Assembly (NCBI GenBank): GCA_016787665.1 | Contig: JAEUUC010000010.1 | Location: forward strand, 62,001-126,000 | Direction: 5' to 3' | Length of the DNA: 64,000 nucleotides | DNA from: Cyclobacteriaceae bacterium | Lineage (GTDB): Bacteria; Bacteroidota; Bacteroidia; Cytophagales; Cyclobacteriaceae | Part shown: piece after piece, positions 25,921-33,887 of the stretch | How the letters are laid out: every line of letters begins with the position of its first letter | How positions within the stretch are numbered: position 1 is the stretch's first letter | The notes under the pieces: model-generated | Seen by the model: only the letters and a program-made list of their open reading frames with translations | What the model was told of the DNA's origin: nothing | Database searches by the model: none | Made by a program: the position numbers and the translations under genes

Positions 25921-26709
25921 ATGACGACCACCGAAAACTTCGAAATTCGCCTGCCCCTCTTCGAAGGGCCCTTTGATCTGCTGCTGTTTTTCATCGAACG
26001 CGATGAACTGGATATCTACGATATCCCGATCTCCAAAATCACCAATGATTTTCTGGAGTACATGCATCGGCTGGAGGAACTGAACGTAGAACTGGCCAGC
26101 GAATTTATTCTGGTGGCCGCCACGCTCATGCGCATCAAGTCCAAAATGCTTTTGCCCCGGCCGCAACTGGATGAAGCCGGCAATGAGATTGATCCGCGCG
26201 AGGAGCTCGTGAAGCATTTGCTCGAGTACAAAAAGTACAAATCGGTGATCGATCAATTCCACAAGATGGAAGAGACCGAGATCATGAAAGAAAAGCGCGG
26301 CAACCTGATGAAGGAGTTGCGCCAATTGGCCGAGAGCACCAACGTGGAAGCCGAACTGCAGGACGTAGATCTCTTCAAGCTGCTGATGGTTTTTGAAAAA
26401 GTGATGAAGCGGGCCGAGGAGGAAAAGAACAAACCGGTGCATCAGGTGATTCAATACCCGTACACCATCGAAGAACGGAAAGAATTTATTCTGAGTGAAG
26501 TGCGCACCCGTGGCCGTATTGCGTTCACCGATTTACTGCACCAATCCCCCACACGCATCACGCTGATCTTTAATTTTCTAGCCATCCTGGAAATGCTGGC
26601 GAACAGCCTGTTGAGCATTCAAGTGGGCGAAGGGTACAACAATTTTTGGATCAGTACCCGGGAAGAGGTGGCGGCCGAGAATGATGGCACAGTTGGTACT
26701 AACGGCTGA
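25921..26709 (+). CDS. scpA: Segregation and condensation protein A
   Basis: 262 residues from ATG 25921. The N-terminal ScpA signature reads FEIRLPLFEGPFDLLLFFIE followed by DIYDIPISKITNDFLEYM, with the FILVAATLMRIKSKMLLP helix. The C-terminal winged helix starts near 190 (FILSEVRTRGRIAFTDLL). ScpA is the kleisin that bridges the SMC heads with ScpB to organise and segregate the chromosome. scpB and smc are not in this window. A small coiled-coil gene follows after 19 bases. Confidence 0.95.
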   Translation: MTTTENFEIRLPLFEGPFDLLLFFIERDELDIYDIPISKITNDFLEYMHRLEELNVELASEFILVAATLMRIKSKMLLPRPQLDEAGNEIDPREELVKHLLEYKKYKSVIDQFHKMEETEIMKEKRGNLMKELRQLAESTNVEAELQDVDLFKLLMVFEKVMKRAEEEKNKPVHQVIQYPYTIEERKEFILSEVRTRGRIAFTDLLHQSPTRITLIFNFLAILEMLANSLLSIQVGEGYNNFWISTREEVAAENDGTVGTNG

Positions 26710-26728
26710 TTTTGATAAGTTTATCCTT

Positions 26729-26977
26729 ATGAATCTTGACGACAAAGTGAATCAATTGACTGATCTGATGGCGGATTTAGTTCCCGCGGTGGATCGCTTG
26801 ACAAAGGTAGTCTCTGAGTCACAACGCAGTCAAGAAAAGACCAATGTGGAGTTTCAGGAATTGCGATTGTCGAACATCAAACTTGCTGACGCTATTGATA
26901 AGCTCTCGGCAAAGTTAGACACGCTCGGGGATCTTGAGTCACGAATTAGCCGACTAGAAAAACTGGTGATAAAATAA
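26729..26977 (+). CDS. Small coiled-coil hypothetical protein
   Basis: 82 residues from ATG 26729; an earlier start at 26681 would overlap scpA by 29 bases and adds an unlikely N-terminus. Almost all of it is a heptad-patterned helix (VDRLTKVVSESQRS, LSNIKLADAIDKLSAKLDTL, ESRISRLEKLV). It lies directly behind scpA in the same direction and converges with uvrA. A structural or adaptor role is possible, but the family is not recognised. Confidence 0.6.
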   Translation: MNLDDKVNQLTDLMADLVPAVDRLTKVVSESQRSQEKTNVEFQELRLSNIKLADAIDKLSAKLDTLGDLESRISRLEKLVIK

Positions 26978-26992
26978 ACTCGGTTGGCCGAT

Positions 26993-29851
26993 TCAACTCC
27001 GTACCTTCAACTCTGACCCGAGAAACTTGCCGGTAAAACTCGCAGCATTTTTTGTCACCTGCTCGGGGGTTCCTTTGGCAACGATCTTTCCGCCACCGGC
27101 TCCGCCCTCCGGGCCAAGGTCAACCAGGTAATCAGCCGACTTAATGACATCCAGATTGTGTTCGATCACCAATACGGTGTTACCCTTGTCAACCAATTTC
27201 TGAAGCACGGCCAACAAATGCGCGATGTCCTGGAAATGCAAACCAGTGGTGGGCTCATCCAAAATGTAAAGCGTCTTACCGGTATCACGTTTAGATAGTT
27301 CAGTCGCGAGTTTTACGCGTTGTGCTTCACCGCCCGATAACGTTGTTGCGTGCTGCCCAAGGGATATATAGCCCAATCCTACGTCATTGAGCGTTTCAAT
27401 CTTGCGTAGAATTTTCGGCTGATGCTCAAAGAAGGTAACGGCCTCCTCCACGGTCATATCCAGCACATCGGAAATGGACTTGCCTTTAAACCGTACTTCA
27501 AGCGTTTCGCGGTTGTACCGTTTGCCTTTACAGGTTTCGCAGGGCACGTACACATCGGGCAAAAACTCCATCTCGATGTGTCGCAAACCGGCTCCCTCGC
27601 AGGTTTCGCAGCGCCCACCCTTTACATTGAACGAGAACCGGCCGGTTTTATAACCCCGGATCTTCGCCTCGGGCATTTGCGAAAACAAATCGCGAATGTC
27701 GGTGAATACACCCGTGTACGTGGCCGGGTTTGAGCGGGGCGTGCGGCCGATGGGCGACTGGTCCACCTCGATCACTTTGTCAACCAACTTCAGGCCGTCA
27801 ATTTTCTTATAGGGCAGTGGTTCTTTTCGGGCATTAAAAAAATGCCGGTTGAGGATCGGGAAAAGGGTATCGTGAATAAGCGTAGATTTACCGCTGCCCG
27901 ACACACCGGTAACACAGGTGAACGTCCCCAACGGAATTTCGAGGTCAACATTTTGCAGATTGTTTCCACTGGCGCCCGTGAGCGACAGCCACTCACCCGA
28001 TCCTTTTCTCCGATTCTTCGAAAAGGGTATAGTCAATTCGCCACTCAGGTAGCGGGCCGTAGTGCTGTTGTTGCGCAGAAACTGCTGCGGACTGCCCTCG
28101 GCCACGATAACGCCACCATGACGGCCCGCGCCCGGACCAATATCCACAATGTAGTCGCTCTCGAGCATCATTTCCTTGTCGTGTTCGACTACTACCACGG
28201 TGTTGCCAAGGTCCCGCAAATCTTTCAGGGCTTTGATCAGGCGGGCGTTGTCACGAGCATGCAACCCAATACTTGGTTCGTCCAGAATATACAGCACGCC
28301 CACCAGTTGCGTACCAATCTGGGTAGCCAATCGTATCCGCTGCGACTCACCACCGCTCAAGGTGTTAATCGGGCGGTTCAGGTGGAGATAGTCCAGCCCG
28401 ACATCCAACAGGAAACCAATCCGCTTGCGAATTTCTTTCAACACTTCAGTGGCAATCACCCGCTGCTTTTCATTGAGTCGGCCTTCCAAGCCGTCAAACC
28501 ATCGGCTAAGCGCTGAAATATTCAGTTCAGCCAGTTGGGCGATGTTGGTGTTGTCGAGCTTAAAATGAAGAGATTCTTTTTTCAGACGAGCGCCCAGACA
28601 TTCCGGGCACGTGCGGGTGATGGTAAAATCCTCCGTCCACTTTCGGGTAAAGTCCGACCCGTCCTCACGCATCTTATTAATGAAACTGATGATGCCTTCG
28701 AATTTGGTATTCCATTCGGTACCCGGATACTTCACGGATGCGACCGCCACGGGCACATCATCTCCGTACAACAATATCCGCATCACTTCTTTCGGAATGT
28801 CTTTGATGGGCGTGGCCAGCGATACCTTGTATCGTTTTAATATCGCCTCCACTTTCTTAAAGATCCAGATGTCGCGGTATTCACCAAGCGGCAAAATGCC
28901 CCCGCGGCTGATGCTTAGCTTTTTGTCCGGAATAACCGACTCCTCAGTAATTTCTTCGATAACACCCAACCCATTGCACACCGGGCAGGCTCCATAGGGT
29001 GAGTTGAATGAAAACAAATTGGGAGCAGGCTCGTCATACGAAAGGCCCGTGGCCGGATCCATCAGGAACCTGGAAAAATGATGCACCTTACCAGACTCCT
29101 CCATGGCCATCATCACGCCTTTGCCTTCTTTCATGGCTCGTGCCACCGACTGGCTGATCCGGAATCGATCCTGGGGATCAGCAACTATCCGGTCAACAAC
29201 GATTTCAATGTCGTGTATCTTAAAGCGATCCACCTGCATTTTGGCGGTGATCTCCTCTAACTTCCCATCGATTCGCACCTTGGTAAATCCCTGCTTTCGA
29301 ATCTGAACGAATAACTCGCGATAGTGGCCCTTTCGGCCTTTGACCACCGGAGCCAGCAGGGTGAGTTTTTTGCCTGCGAAATTCCCCAGCAGGGCATCCA
29401 GTATCTGATCTTCCGATTGCCGGATCATTTTTTGCCCGCTCAGGTACGAGTACGCTTCGCCCGCGCGGGCAAAGAGCAGGCGCATGAAATCATAAATTTC
29501 GGTAACGGTGCCAACCGTTGAACGCGGATTGCGCGAAGTGGTCTTCTGCTCGATGGAAATAACCGGGCTTAAGCCGTTGATTTTGTCCACATCGGGGCGC
29601 TCGAGGTTACCGATAAAGCTGCGTGCATAGGCAGAGAAACTCTCCATGTAGCGCCTTTGCCCTTCGGCATAAATGGTATCAAACGCGAGCGATGATTTGC
29701 CGCTACCGCTAATGCCGGTGATGACCACCAGTTTGTTGCGCGGCAACGCCACGGACACATTCTTCAAATTGTGCTCACGAGCCCCGATCACTTCGATGTG
29801 GTCGTGCCCGGTAGGGTCTGATCGTATGGCTTGGGCAGATCGGTCCATCAA
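26993..29851 (-). CDS. uvrA: Excinuclease ABC subunit A
   Basis: 952 residues, normal length. Two ABC modules are visible: Walker A GISGSGKSSLAF near 46 and GVSGSGKSTLIHD near 645, with signature and Walker B regions (LSGGESQRIRLA, LSGGEAQRVKLA). Zinc-finger cysteines occur as CPVCNGLG / CPECLGARL and CETCEGAG / CETCKGKR. UvrA scans DNA for bulky damage and loads UvrB in nucleotide excision repair. The gene is preceded by the aldo/keto reductase gene on the same strand, with 62 bases between. Confidence 0.98.
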   Translation of the reverse strand: MMDRSAQAIRSDPTGHDHIEVIGAREHNLKNVSVALPRNKLVVITGISGSGKSSLAFDTIYAEGQRRYMESFSAYARSFIGNLERPDVDKINGLSPVISIEQKTTSRNPRSTVGTVTEIYDFMRLLFARAGEAYSYLSGQKMIRQSEDQILDALLGNFAGKKLTLLAPVVKGRKGHYRELFVQIRKQGFTKVRIDGKLEEITAKMQVDRFKIHDIEIVVDRIVADPQDRFRISQSVARAMKEGKGVMMAMEESGKVHHFSRFLMDPATGLSYDEPAPNLFSFNSPYGACPVCNGLGVIEEITEESVIPDKKLSISRGGILPLGEYRDIWIFKKVEAILKRYKVSLATPIKDIPKEVMRILLYGDDVPVAVASVKYPGTEWNTKFEGIISFINKMREDGSDFTRKWTEDFTITRTCPECLGARLKKESLHFKLDNTNIAQLAELNISALSRWFDGLEGRLNEKQRVIATEVLKEIRKRIGFLLDVGLDYLHLNRPINTLSGGESQRIRLATQIGTQLVGVLYILDEPSIGLHARDNARLIKALKDLRDLGNTVVVVEHDKEMMLESDYIVDIGPGAGRHGGVIVAEGSPQQFLRNNSTTARYLSGELTIPFSKNRRKGSGEWLSLTGASGNNLQNVDLEIPLGTFTCVTGVSGSGKSTLIHDTLFPILNRHFFNARKEPLPYKKIDGLKLVDKVIEVDQSPIGRTPRSNPATYTGVFTDIRDLFSQMPEAKIRGYKTGRFSFNVKGGRCETCEGAGLRHIEMEFLPDVYVPCETCKGKRYNRETLEVRFKGKSISDVLDMTVEEAVTFFEHQPKILRKIETLNDVGLGYISLGQHATTLSGGEAQRVKLATELSKRDTGKTLYILDEPTTGLHFQDIAHLLAVLQKLVDKGNTVLVIEHNLDVIKSADYLVDLGPEGGAGGGKIVAKGTPEQVTKNAASFTGKFLGSELKVRS

Positions 29852-29913
29852 AAAAATCGGTCAGCAAGAAATACAAAAAAGAAACAAGGATGGTTCGGGG
29901 GCTGAAAATAAAT

Positions 29914-30786
29914 CTACGCGACTTCGCGGCCCGTGGCCCAGCGCAACATTTCGAACCAATCTTGCCGATCCAACTGAATAGAAAGGGCTTTGGCTGATTC
30001 GACAATGCGATCGGGCTGTGTCGTACCGATAATGGGAAAGATTCCGCTGGGGTGCTGCATTAGCCAGGCCAGTGCCAACTGGCTATACGAGGCGTTGTGC
30101 CTGGCCGCCATCGCGAACCAGTCGCGCTCATCACCTACCCGTTTGCCACCACCCAGGGGCGACCAGGCCATGGCCCGCACCCGGTGAAGCATCAGGTTAT
30201 CCAAATCACCGTTGAACAACGGATCAACCCGTGATAACGAGATTTCAATCTGGTTGGTGACCAGTGGAAAATCCAGCGCTTGCTGAAGAACATCGAATTG
30301 GGAAGGCGTGAAATTGGAAACGCCAACGTGGAGCACTTTGCCTTGTTGCTTTAAATCCGCAAACGTCTCAGCCAGCTCCGCAGGATTGAGCAGGGGGTCG
30401 GGCCGATGAATCAACAGAAGATCCAGGTAGTCCGTGCCCAGTGCCGCCAGTGAATGGTCAACCGACCACGTTACGTGCGCGCGGGTGGTGTCGTAGTGCT
30501 TCAGTCGCGTGGCGGGGCGTTTGCCCGATACGAGTTTGATACCACATTTGGTCACCAGCTCCATCTGGGCGCGGAGCGCGGGCTGTTTCTTTAAAACCTG
30601 CCCAAAAATCTCCTCGTTGCCATGGTCTCCATAAATATCCGCATGATCGAAGGTTGAAATGCCCTGATCCAGGGCTGTTCGAACCAATCGGTCCACCGTT
30701 TCGGGCGAAACCGTGTGCCATCGCCAGACTCCGGCTACAAGCCGGCTGATCTCCGGCCCGTCTGGATGCAGCTTATCCCGTTGCAT
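29914..30786 (-). CDS. Aldo/keto reductase
   Basis: 290 residues from ATG 30786, which overlaps the TAA stop of the preceding small gene (TAATG); an extension to 30810 is less likely. The AKR tetrad is visible: Asp and Tyr in FDHADIYG, Lys in ELVTKCG and His in LLIHRPD. The NADPH-binding end reads FPIIGTTQPDRI. The family reduces aldehydes and ketones with NADPH; this one resembles the YdhF-type branch. Translational coupling with the upstream secreted protein gene is implied by the overlap. Confidence 0.9.
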   Translation of the reverse strand: MQRDKLHPDGPEISRLVAGVWRWHTVSPETVDRLVRTALDQGISTFDHADIYGDHGNEEIFGQVLKKQPALRAQMELVTKCGIKLVSGKRPATRLKHYDTTRAHVTWSVDHSLAALGTDYLDLLLIHRPDPLLNPAELAETFADLKQQGKVLHVGVSNFTPSQFDVLQQALDFPLVTNQIEISLSRVDPLFNGDLDNLMLHRVRAMAWSPLGGGKRVGDERDWFAMAARHNASYSQLALAWLMQHPSGIFPIIGTTQPDRIVESAKALSIQLDRQDWFEMLRWATGREVA

Positions 30787-31094
30787 TACGTGGTCGTGTG
30801 CTGAAAGCACTTCTTGGTTTTGTTTCCGGTCATGCGCTTACAGCGGGTGCCATCTTTGGTTTTGCCTTCGCACCGGTTCAGTTTTGCTTTGCCCAGCTCA
30901 TCGGGCTTGCAGATGTCACAGGCTTTTTTACCCGCCTTTTTTGCCGAAGCCAGCGTCATGTCTTTGGCATCGCCCGACATCCGGCAATCGGCCGTGTGGT
31001 ATTTTTCACCTTGATCCGAAGAATAGACGGTTTGTGCTTTGGCGGCTAAGGCAAAAAAGAAACCAAACGACAGCAGAAGGAGAATTTTTTTCAT
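30786..31094 (-). CDS. Small secreted protein with Ada-like and DUF5763 cysteine motifs
   Basis: 102 residues. Signal peptide at 1-20 (ILLLLSFGFFFALAAKAQ). Residues about 22-65 read YSSDQGEKYHTADC ... GKKACDICKPDE, like the metal-binding Cys layout of Ada-type domains. Residues 72-98 match DUF5763: RCEGKTKDGTRCKR ... KKCFQH (family knowledge), a Cys/His set that probably binds a metal. Its stop overlaps the start of the aldo/keto reductase gene by one base. Function unknown; the metal-binding reading is inference. Confidence 0.75.
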   Translation of the reverse strand: MKKILLLLSFGFFFALAAKAQTVYSSDQGEKYHTADCRMSGDAKDMTLASAKKAGKKACDICKPDELGKAKLNRCEGKTKDGTRCKRMTGNKTKKCFQHTTT

Positions 31095-31162
31095 ATCAAT
31101 TCAGTTTGGCTATCAGGAATCAGCTTGTCATCGTAAATTTAGCAAATCACACCAACCGGTAT

Positions 31163-31780
31163 ATGGAAGTCTCCGATCTTTTTCATGACCCCAAACTCAT
31201 TGACGGGCTTCAGCGGTTTGGGGTGTTGAAGAAAGTGCAAGCCGGGGCCAAAGTTATTTCTTCGGGCGACCCTGTGGTGTTTACACCTCTGGTGTTAGCC
31301 GGCAGTCTGCGCATTATGCGGGAAGACGAAGAAGGCCGCGATGTCTTCCTGTATCATTTATACCCCGGTGATACCTGTGCCATGTCGCTCACCTGTTGCC
31401 AGTCCGGCCAGAAGAGTATGGTCAATGCCGTGGTGGAAGAAGATGCCCGTATACTGTTCATTCCCGCTAATCAACTGGACGACTGGTTTCAATCAGCCGA
31501 ATGGCGCCAGTTTATGCACACCACCTATTCCAATCGCTTTGCCGAGCTGCTTCGAGTGATTGATCTCATTGCGTTTCACAACTTCGACAAACAGATACTG
31601 CACTACCTGCAGGAGCGGTCCAAAGCGCAACGCACGCGCGTACTCCATATCACCCATCAACAAATCGCTGACGAATTGCACACGCACCGTGAGGCGGTCA
31701 GCCGTTTGCTGCGAACCATGGAAACCAAGGGAATGGTAAAACTGGGCCGCAATACCATCGAAATTCTGACTGGCCTGTAA
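31163..31780 (+). CDS. Crp/Fnr-family transcriptional regulator with N-terminal cysteines
   Basis: Start at ATG 31163 (MEVSDLFHDPKLID); the open frame reaches back to 30713 only as antisense to neighbours. 205 residues: a cyclic-nucleotide-type beta-roll (18-110) and a winged helix near 160-200 (ITHQQIADELHTHREAVSRLLRTME). Cys72, Cys78 and Cys79 sit in the beta-roll (DTCAMSLTCCQSG), which could allow redox or persulfide sensing (inference). The genes after it (DUF6132, rhodanese, thioredoxin, OsmC) fit a thiol-stress regulon. Confidence 0.88.
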   Translation: MEVSDLFHDPKLIDGLQRFGVLKKVQAGAKVISSGDPVVFTPLVLAGSLRIMREDEEGRDVFLYHLYPGDTCAMSLTCCQSGQKSMVNAVVEEDARILFIPANQLDDWFQSAEWRQFMHTTYSNRFAELLRVIDLIAFHNFDKQILHYLQERSKAQRTRVLHITHQQIADELHTHREAVSRLLRTMETKGMVKLGRNTIEILTGL

Positions 31781-31834
31781 CATTTGTTCCTGACGCAGGG
31801 AGTGCCTCGCTTTAGATTTGCATAAAAAAAGACG

Positions 31835-32059
31835 ATGAGGTGGCCAACGCGATGGGAATGGATGGGATTGGCAACCGGACTGGCGGCCGGTTGGGCCTAT
31901 TGGTATTATGTCGGGTGTTACTCCGGCACCTGCCCCATTACTTCCAGCCCGTTCAACAGCACGCTGTATGGTGGTGTACTGGGCTGGTTAGCCGGGGGCA
32001 TGATCAGGTCGTCTGAAAAAACAACGAAAACAGAAAACCAATCTAATTCAAACTCATGA
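31835..32059 (+). CDS. DUF6132-family small membrane protein
   Basis: 74 residues. A first helix MGLATGLAAGWAYWYYVGC and a second YGGVLGWLAGGMI frame the signature GCYSGTCPITSSPFNS (GC..GTCPITS.P.NS), characteristic of DUF6132. In Bacteroidota this family often stands beside rhodanese and YeeE/YedE-type sulfur genes (family knowledge, not verified here). The stop overlaps the start of the rhodanese gene, indicating one operon. Molecular function unknown. Confidence 0.8.
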   Translation: MRWPTRWEWMGLATGLAAGWAYWYYVGCYSGTCPITSSPFNSTLYGGVLGWLAGGMIRSSEKTTKTENQSNSNS

Positions 32060-32361
32060 TGGAACTATTGAAAAACATGCTGGGCCTTGGCCCCAAAGTG
32101 GATTACGCGGAATTAATCAAAAACGGGGCGACTGTGGTGGATGTGCGCTCGCGGGGCGAGTTTGCCGGAGGTCATGCCAAAGGCGCGGTAAACATTCCGC
32201 TGGATCAACTGAATTCTAATCTGGGGCGATTCAAAAGCAAAGACCAGGTGATCATCACCTGTTGTGCATCGGGTATGCGCAGTTCTTCTGCCAAACAAAT
32301 TCTAAAGCAGGCCGGATTCGTGAACGTGCATAACGCAGGCCCGTGGCAAAATGTAGCGTAG
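32056..32361 (+). CDS. Rhodanese-like sulfurtransferase
   Basis: 101 residues, one rhodanese domain. VVDVRSRGEFAGGHAKGAVNIP is followed by the active-site loop CCASGMRSSSAK with Cys70 as catalytic residue and another Cys at 69. Single-domain rhodaneses carry sulfane sulfur as a persulfide. It overlaps the DUF6132 gene by 4 bases and the thioredoxin gene follows after 3 bases, so transfer of sulfur to thioredoxin is a reasonable proposal. Confidence 0.92.
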   Translation: MMELLKNMLGLGPKVDYAELIKNGATVVDVRSRGEFAGGHAKGAVNIPLDQLNSNLGRFKSKDQVIITCCASGMRSSSAKQILKQAGFVNVHNAGPWQNVA

Positions 32362-32364
32362 CGT

Positions 32365-32667
32365 ATGGCACAACCCACGTTCTCCGAACTCATTCGCTCA
32401 CCTCAACCGGTACTGGTTGATTTTTCAGCCGAATGGTGCGGCCCTTGCAAAATGCTCGCCCCCATTTTGGAGCAACTGAAAACAGTTGTGGGTGAAAAAG
32501 CAAAAATTGTAAAAATTGATGTGGACCGTAATCCGCTGGCGGCCCAGGCGTACCACATTCAGGGAGTACCCACGCTGATCTTGTTTAAGAATGGCGAAGT
32601 GAAGTGGCGGCAGTCCGGGGTTATGCCCCTGGCCCAACTGCAGCGGGTGATTGAACAACACCTATAA
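32365..32667 (+). CDS. Thioredoxin
   Basis: 100 residues with the active site WCGPC at 24-28, the VKIDVDRNP strand and a cis-Pro in [10 protein letters not shown]. No signal peptide, so cytoplasmic. It lies 3 bases after the rhodanese and 2 bases before the OsmC gene. The conserved [15 protein letters not shown] end is typical. It may reduce the rhodanese persulfide or the OsmC protein (inference from context). Confidence 0.93.
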   Translation: MAQPTFSELIRSPQPVLVDFSAEWCGPCKMLAPILEQLKTVVGEKAKIVKIDVDRNPLAAQAYHIQGVPTLILFKNGEVKWRQSGVMPLAQLQRVIEQHL

Positions 32668-32669
32668 GT

Positions 32670-33119
32670 ATGGAACATTATTATGATGTGAACGTCATGT
32701 GGGAAGCCGACCGCCAAGGCGTGTTGAGTTCCACCGTATTGCCCCAAACGATTGACGTAGCTACCCCGCCCGAGTTCCCAAAAGGCATGGCGGGTATTTG
32801 GTCGCCCGAACATTTGCTCGTGGGCGCAGTGAGCAGTTGCCTGATGACAACGTTCCTGGCGATTGCGGAAAACTCTAAACTTGAGTTTAAGGCGTTTCAG
32901 TGTGCGGCCACTGGCAAACTGGAGTTGATTGAGGGTAAGTACATGATTTCAGAAATTGAACTGAAACCCGTGGTTACCCTGAAAGAGGGGAAAGACCGTG
33001 ATCGGGCCGAACGCATTGTGCAAAAAGCCGAAGCCGCCTGCCTGATTACGAATTCGATAAAGTCGAAGGTGACGATGGTGACCCGAATTGAGGTTCAGCA
33101 CGAGGCCGTCACAACTTAA
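32670..33119 (+). CDS. OsmC/Ohr-family peroxidase-like protein
   Basis: 149 residues. The two conserved cysteines of the family are present: Cys57 in VGAVSSCLMTTFLAIAEN and Cys124 in AEAACLITNSIK. The family reduces organic hydroperoxides using a Cys pair; some members act on persulfides. It is the last gene of the Crp-DUF6132-rhodanese-thioredoxin run. Intergenic gaps of 2-3 bases argue for a single mRNA. Confidence 0.9.
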   Translation: MEHYYDVNVMWEADRQGVLSSTVLPQTIDVATPPEFPKGMAGIWSPEHLLVGAVSSCLMTTFLAIAENSKLEFKAFQCAATGKLELIEGKYMISEIELKPVVTLKEGKDRDRAERIVQKAEAACLITNSIKSKVTMVTRIEVQHEAVTT

Positions 33120-33253
33120 CCGCCCGATCGGGCATTTTCGAGTTCTCCGCTCCGGGGCGTTTGGAAATTGTGAATGGCCCATTAAATTTGCACTCCCTTT
33201 TAGGGTTTTCTGGCTAAATGCTCTGAAATCGAGTTTTTTGGCCTGATAAGCAA

Positions 33254-33327
<74 letters not shown>

Positions 33328-33368
33328 GGAATCGTTAACCGTTGTTGGTTAATGGTTATTCGATAGCG

Positions 33369-33396
33369 AAAGTGTGGTTGAAGCCACACTTTTTTG
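33369..33396 (+). terminator. Terminator of tRNA-Gly
   Basis: AAAGTGTGG-TTGAAG-CCACACTTT followed by a T run (TTTTGTTTT). It separates tRNA-Gly from tRNA-Leu. Confidence 0.85.
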
Positions 33397-33450
33397 TTTT
33401 AGTCTGCGGACGGAATAACCGACCATGATCAACCAGCAACAGAATGGCCC

Positions 33451-33536
33451 GCCCGGGTGGTGGAATTGGTAGACACGCAGGACTTAAAATCCTGTGGCCC
33501 TTAAAGGCTGTACGGGTTCAACTCCCGTCCCGGGTA
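33451..33536 (+). tRNA. tRNA-Leu (TAA anticodon)
   Basis: Type II tRNA of 86 bases: acceptor GCCCGGG / CCCGGGT, anticodon arm CAGGA-CTTAAAA-TCCTG giving TAA, a long variable arm (TGGCCCTTAAAGGCTG) and T arm ACGGGTTCAACTCCCGT. Its last 16 bases form the left attachment site of the integrative element, so the integration keeps the tRNA whole. Confidence 0.95.
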
Positions 33537-33537
33537 C
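33521..33537 (+). repeat. attL, 3' end of tRNA-Leu
   Basis: ACTCCCGTCCCGGGTAC, identical to 39773-39789. The first 16 bases are the T-arm and acceptor 3' end of tRNA-Leu. Integration here regenerates a complete tRNA gene. Confidence 0.9.
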
Positions 33538-33549
33538 GAATACTTTTGC

Positions 33550-33590
33550 AAGTCACTGTTAATCAAAATATTAGCAGTGACTTTTTTATT
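33550..33590 (+). terminator. Terminator inside the element, directly after tRNA-Leu
   Basis: AAGTCACTG ... CAGTGACTT with a 16-base loop, then TTTTTATTTT. It begins 13 bases past attL and so belongs to the element, replacing whatever 3' context tRNA-Leu had before integration. Confidence 0.75.
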
Positions 33591-33641
33591 TTACGTACGT
33601 ATGGGCGTACAAAAATCAATGAAACTTTAAACCCAAAAAAT

Positions 33642-33887
33642 ATGGTACACGCAATCCAAAAAGATTCTAAGGTCAAGGTTGAGGTCACTCTGCATGGTGG
33701 CGAGGAGCTTGTTCGAGTTCAGAAGTCTCTTTTGCTAGCTATCGAGTCAATTGCATCAGATCCCGAGCGAGCTGGTGATGCTGACTCAGTAAAGGCATCT
33801 TGGACGTTAAGCAATTTGTTACGCGAGTTTATGCTTGATGAATCGCAAACCAATACCGGAGTTGGCGGCAAGGCCTATACAGGTTAA
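33642..33887 (+). CDS. Small hypothetical protein of the element
   Basis: 81 residues from ATG 33642 (MVHAIQKDSKVKVEVTLHGG); the longer open frame runs through tRNA-Leu and is not coding. It is soluble, with a central helix (VQKSLLLAIESIASD) and a second helix WTLSNLLREFMLDE. It is the only plus-strand gene of the element. Its stop overlaps the stop of the DUF6371 gene by four bases. No family recognised. A small DNA-binding or regulatory protein is possible but nothing shows it. Confidence 0.6.
   Translation: MVHAIQKDSKVKVEVTLHGGEELVRVQKSLLLAIESIASDPERAGDADSVKASWTLSNLLREFMLDESQTNTGVGGKAYTG

Noticed and set aside
30713..31162. N-terminal extension of the Crp/Fnr gene
   Set aside because: It is antisense to the small secreted protein gene and has no domain; the family start is at ATG 31163.
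33444..33641. Upstream extension of the element's 81-residue gene
   Set aside because: The frame passes through tRNA-Leu and its terminator.
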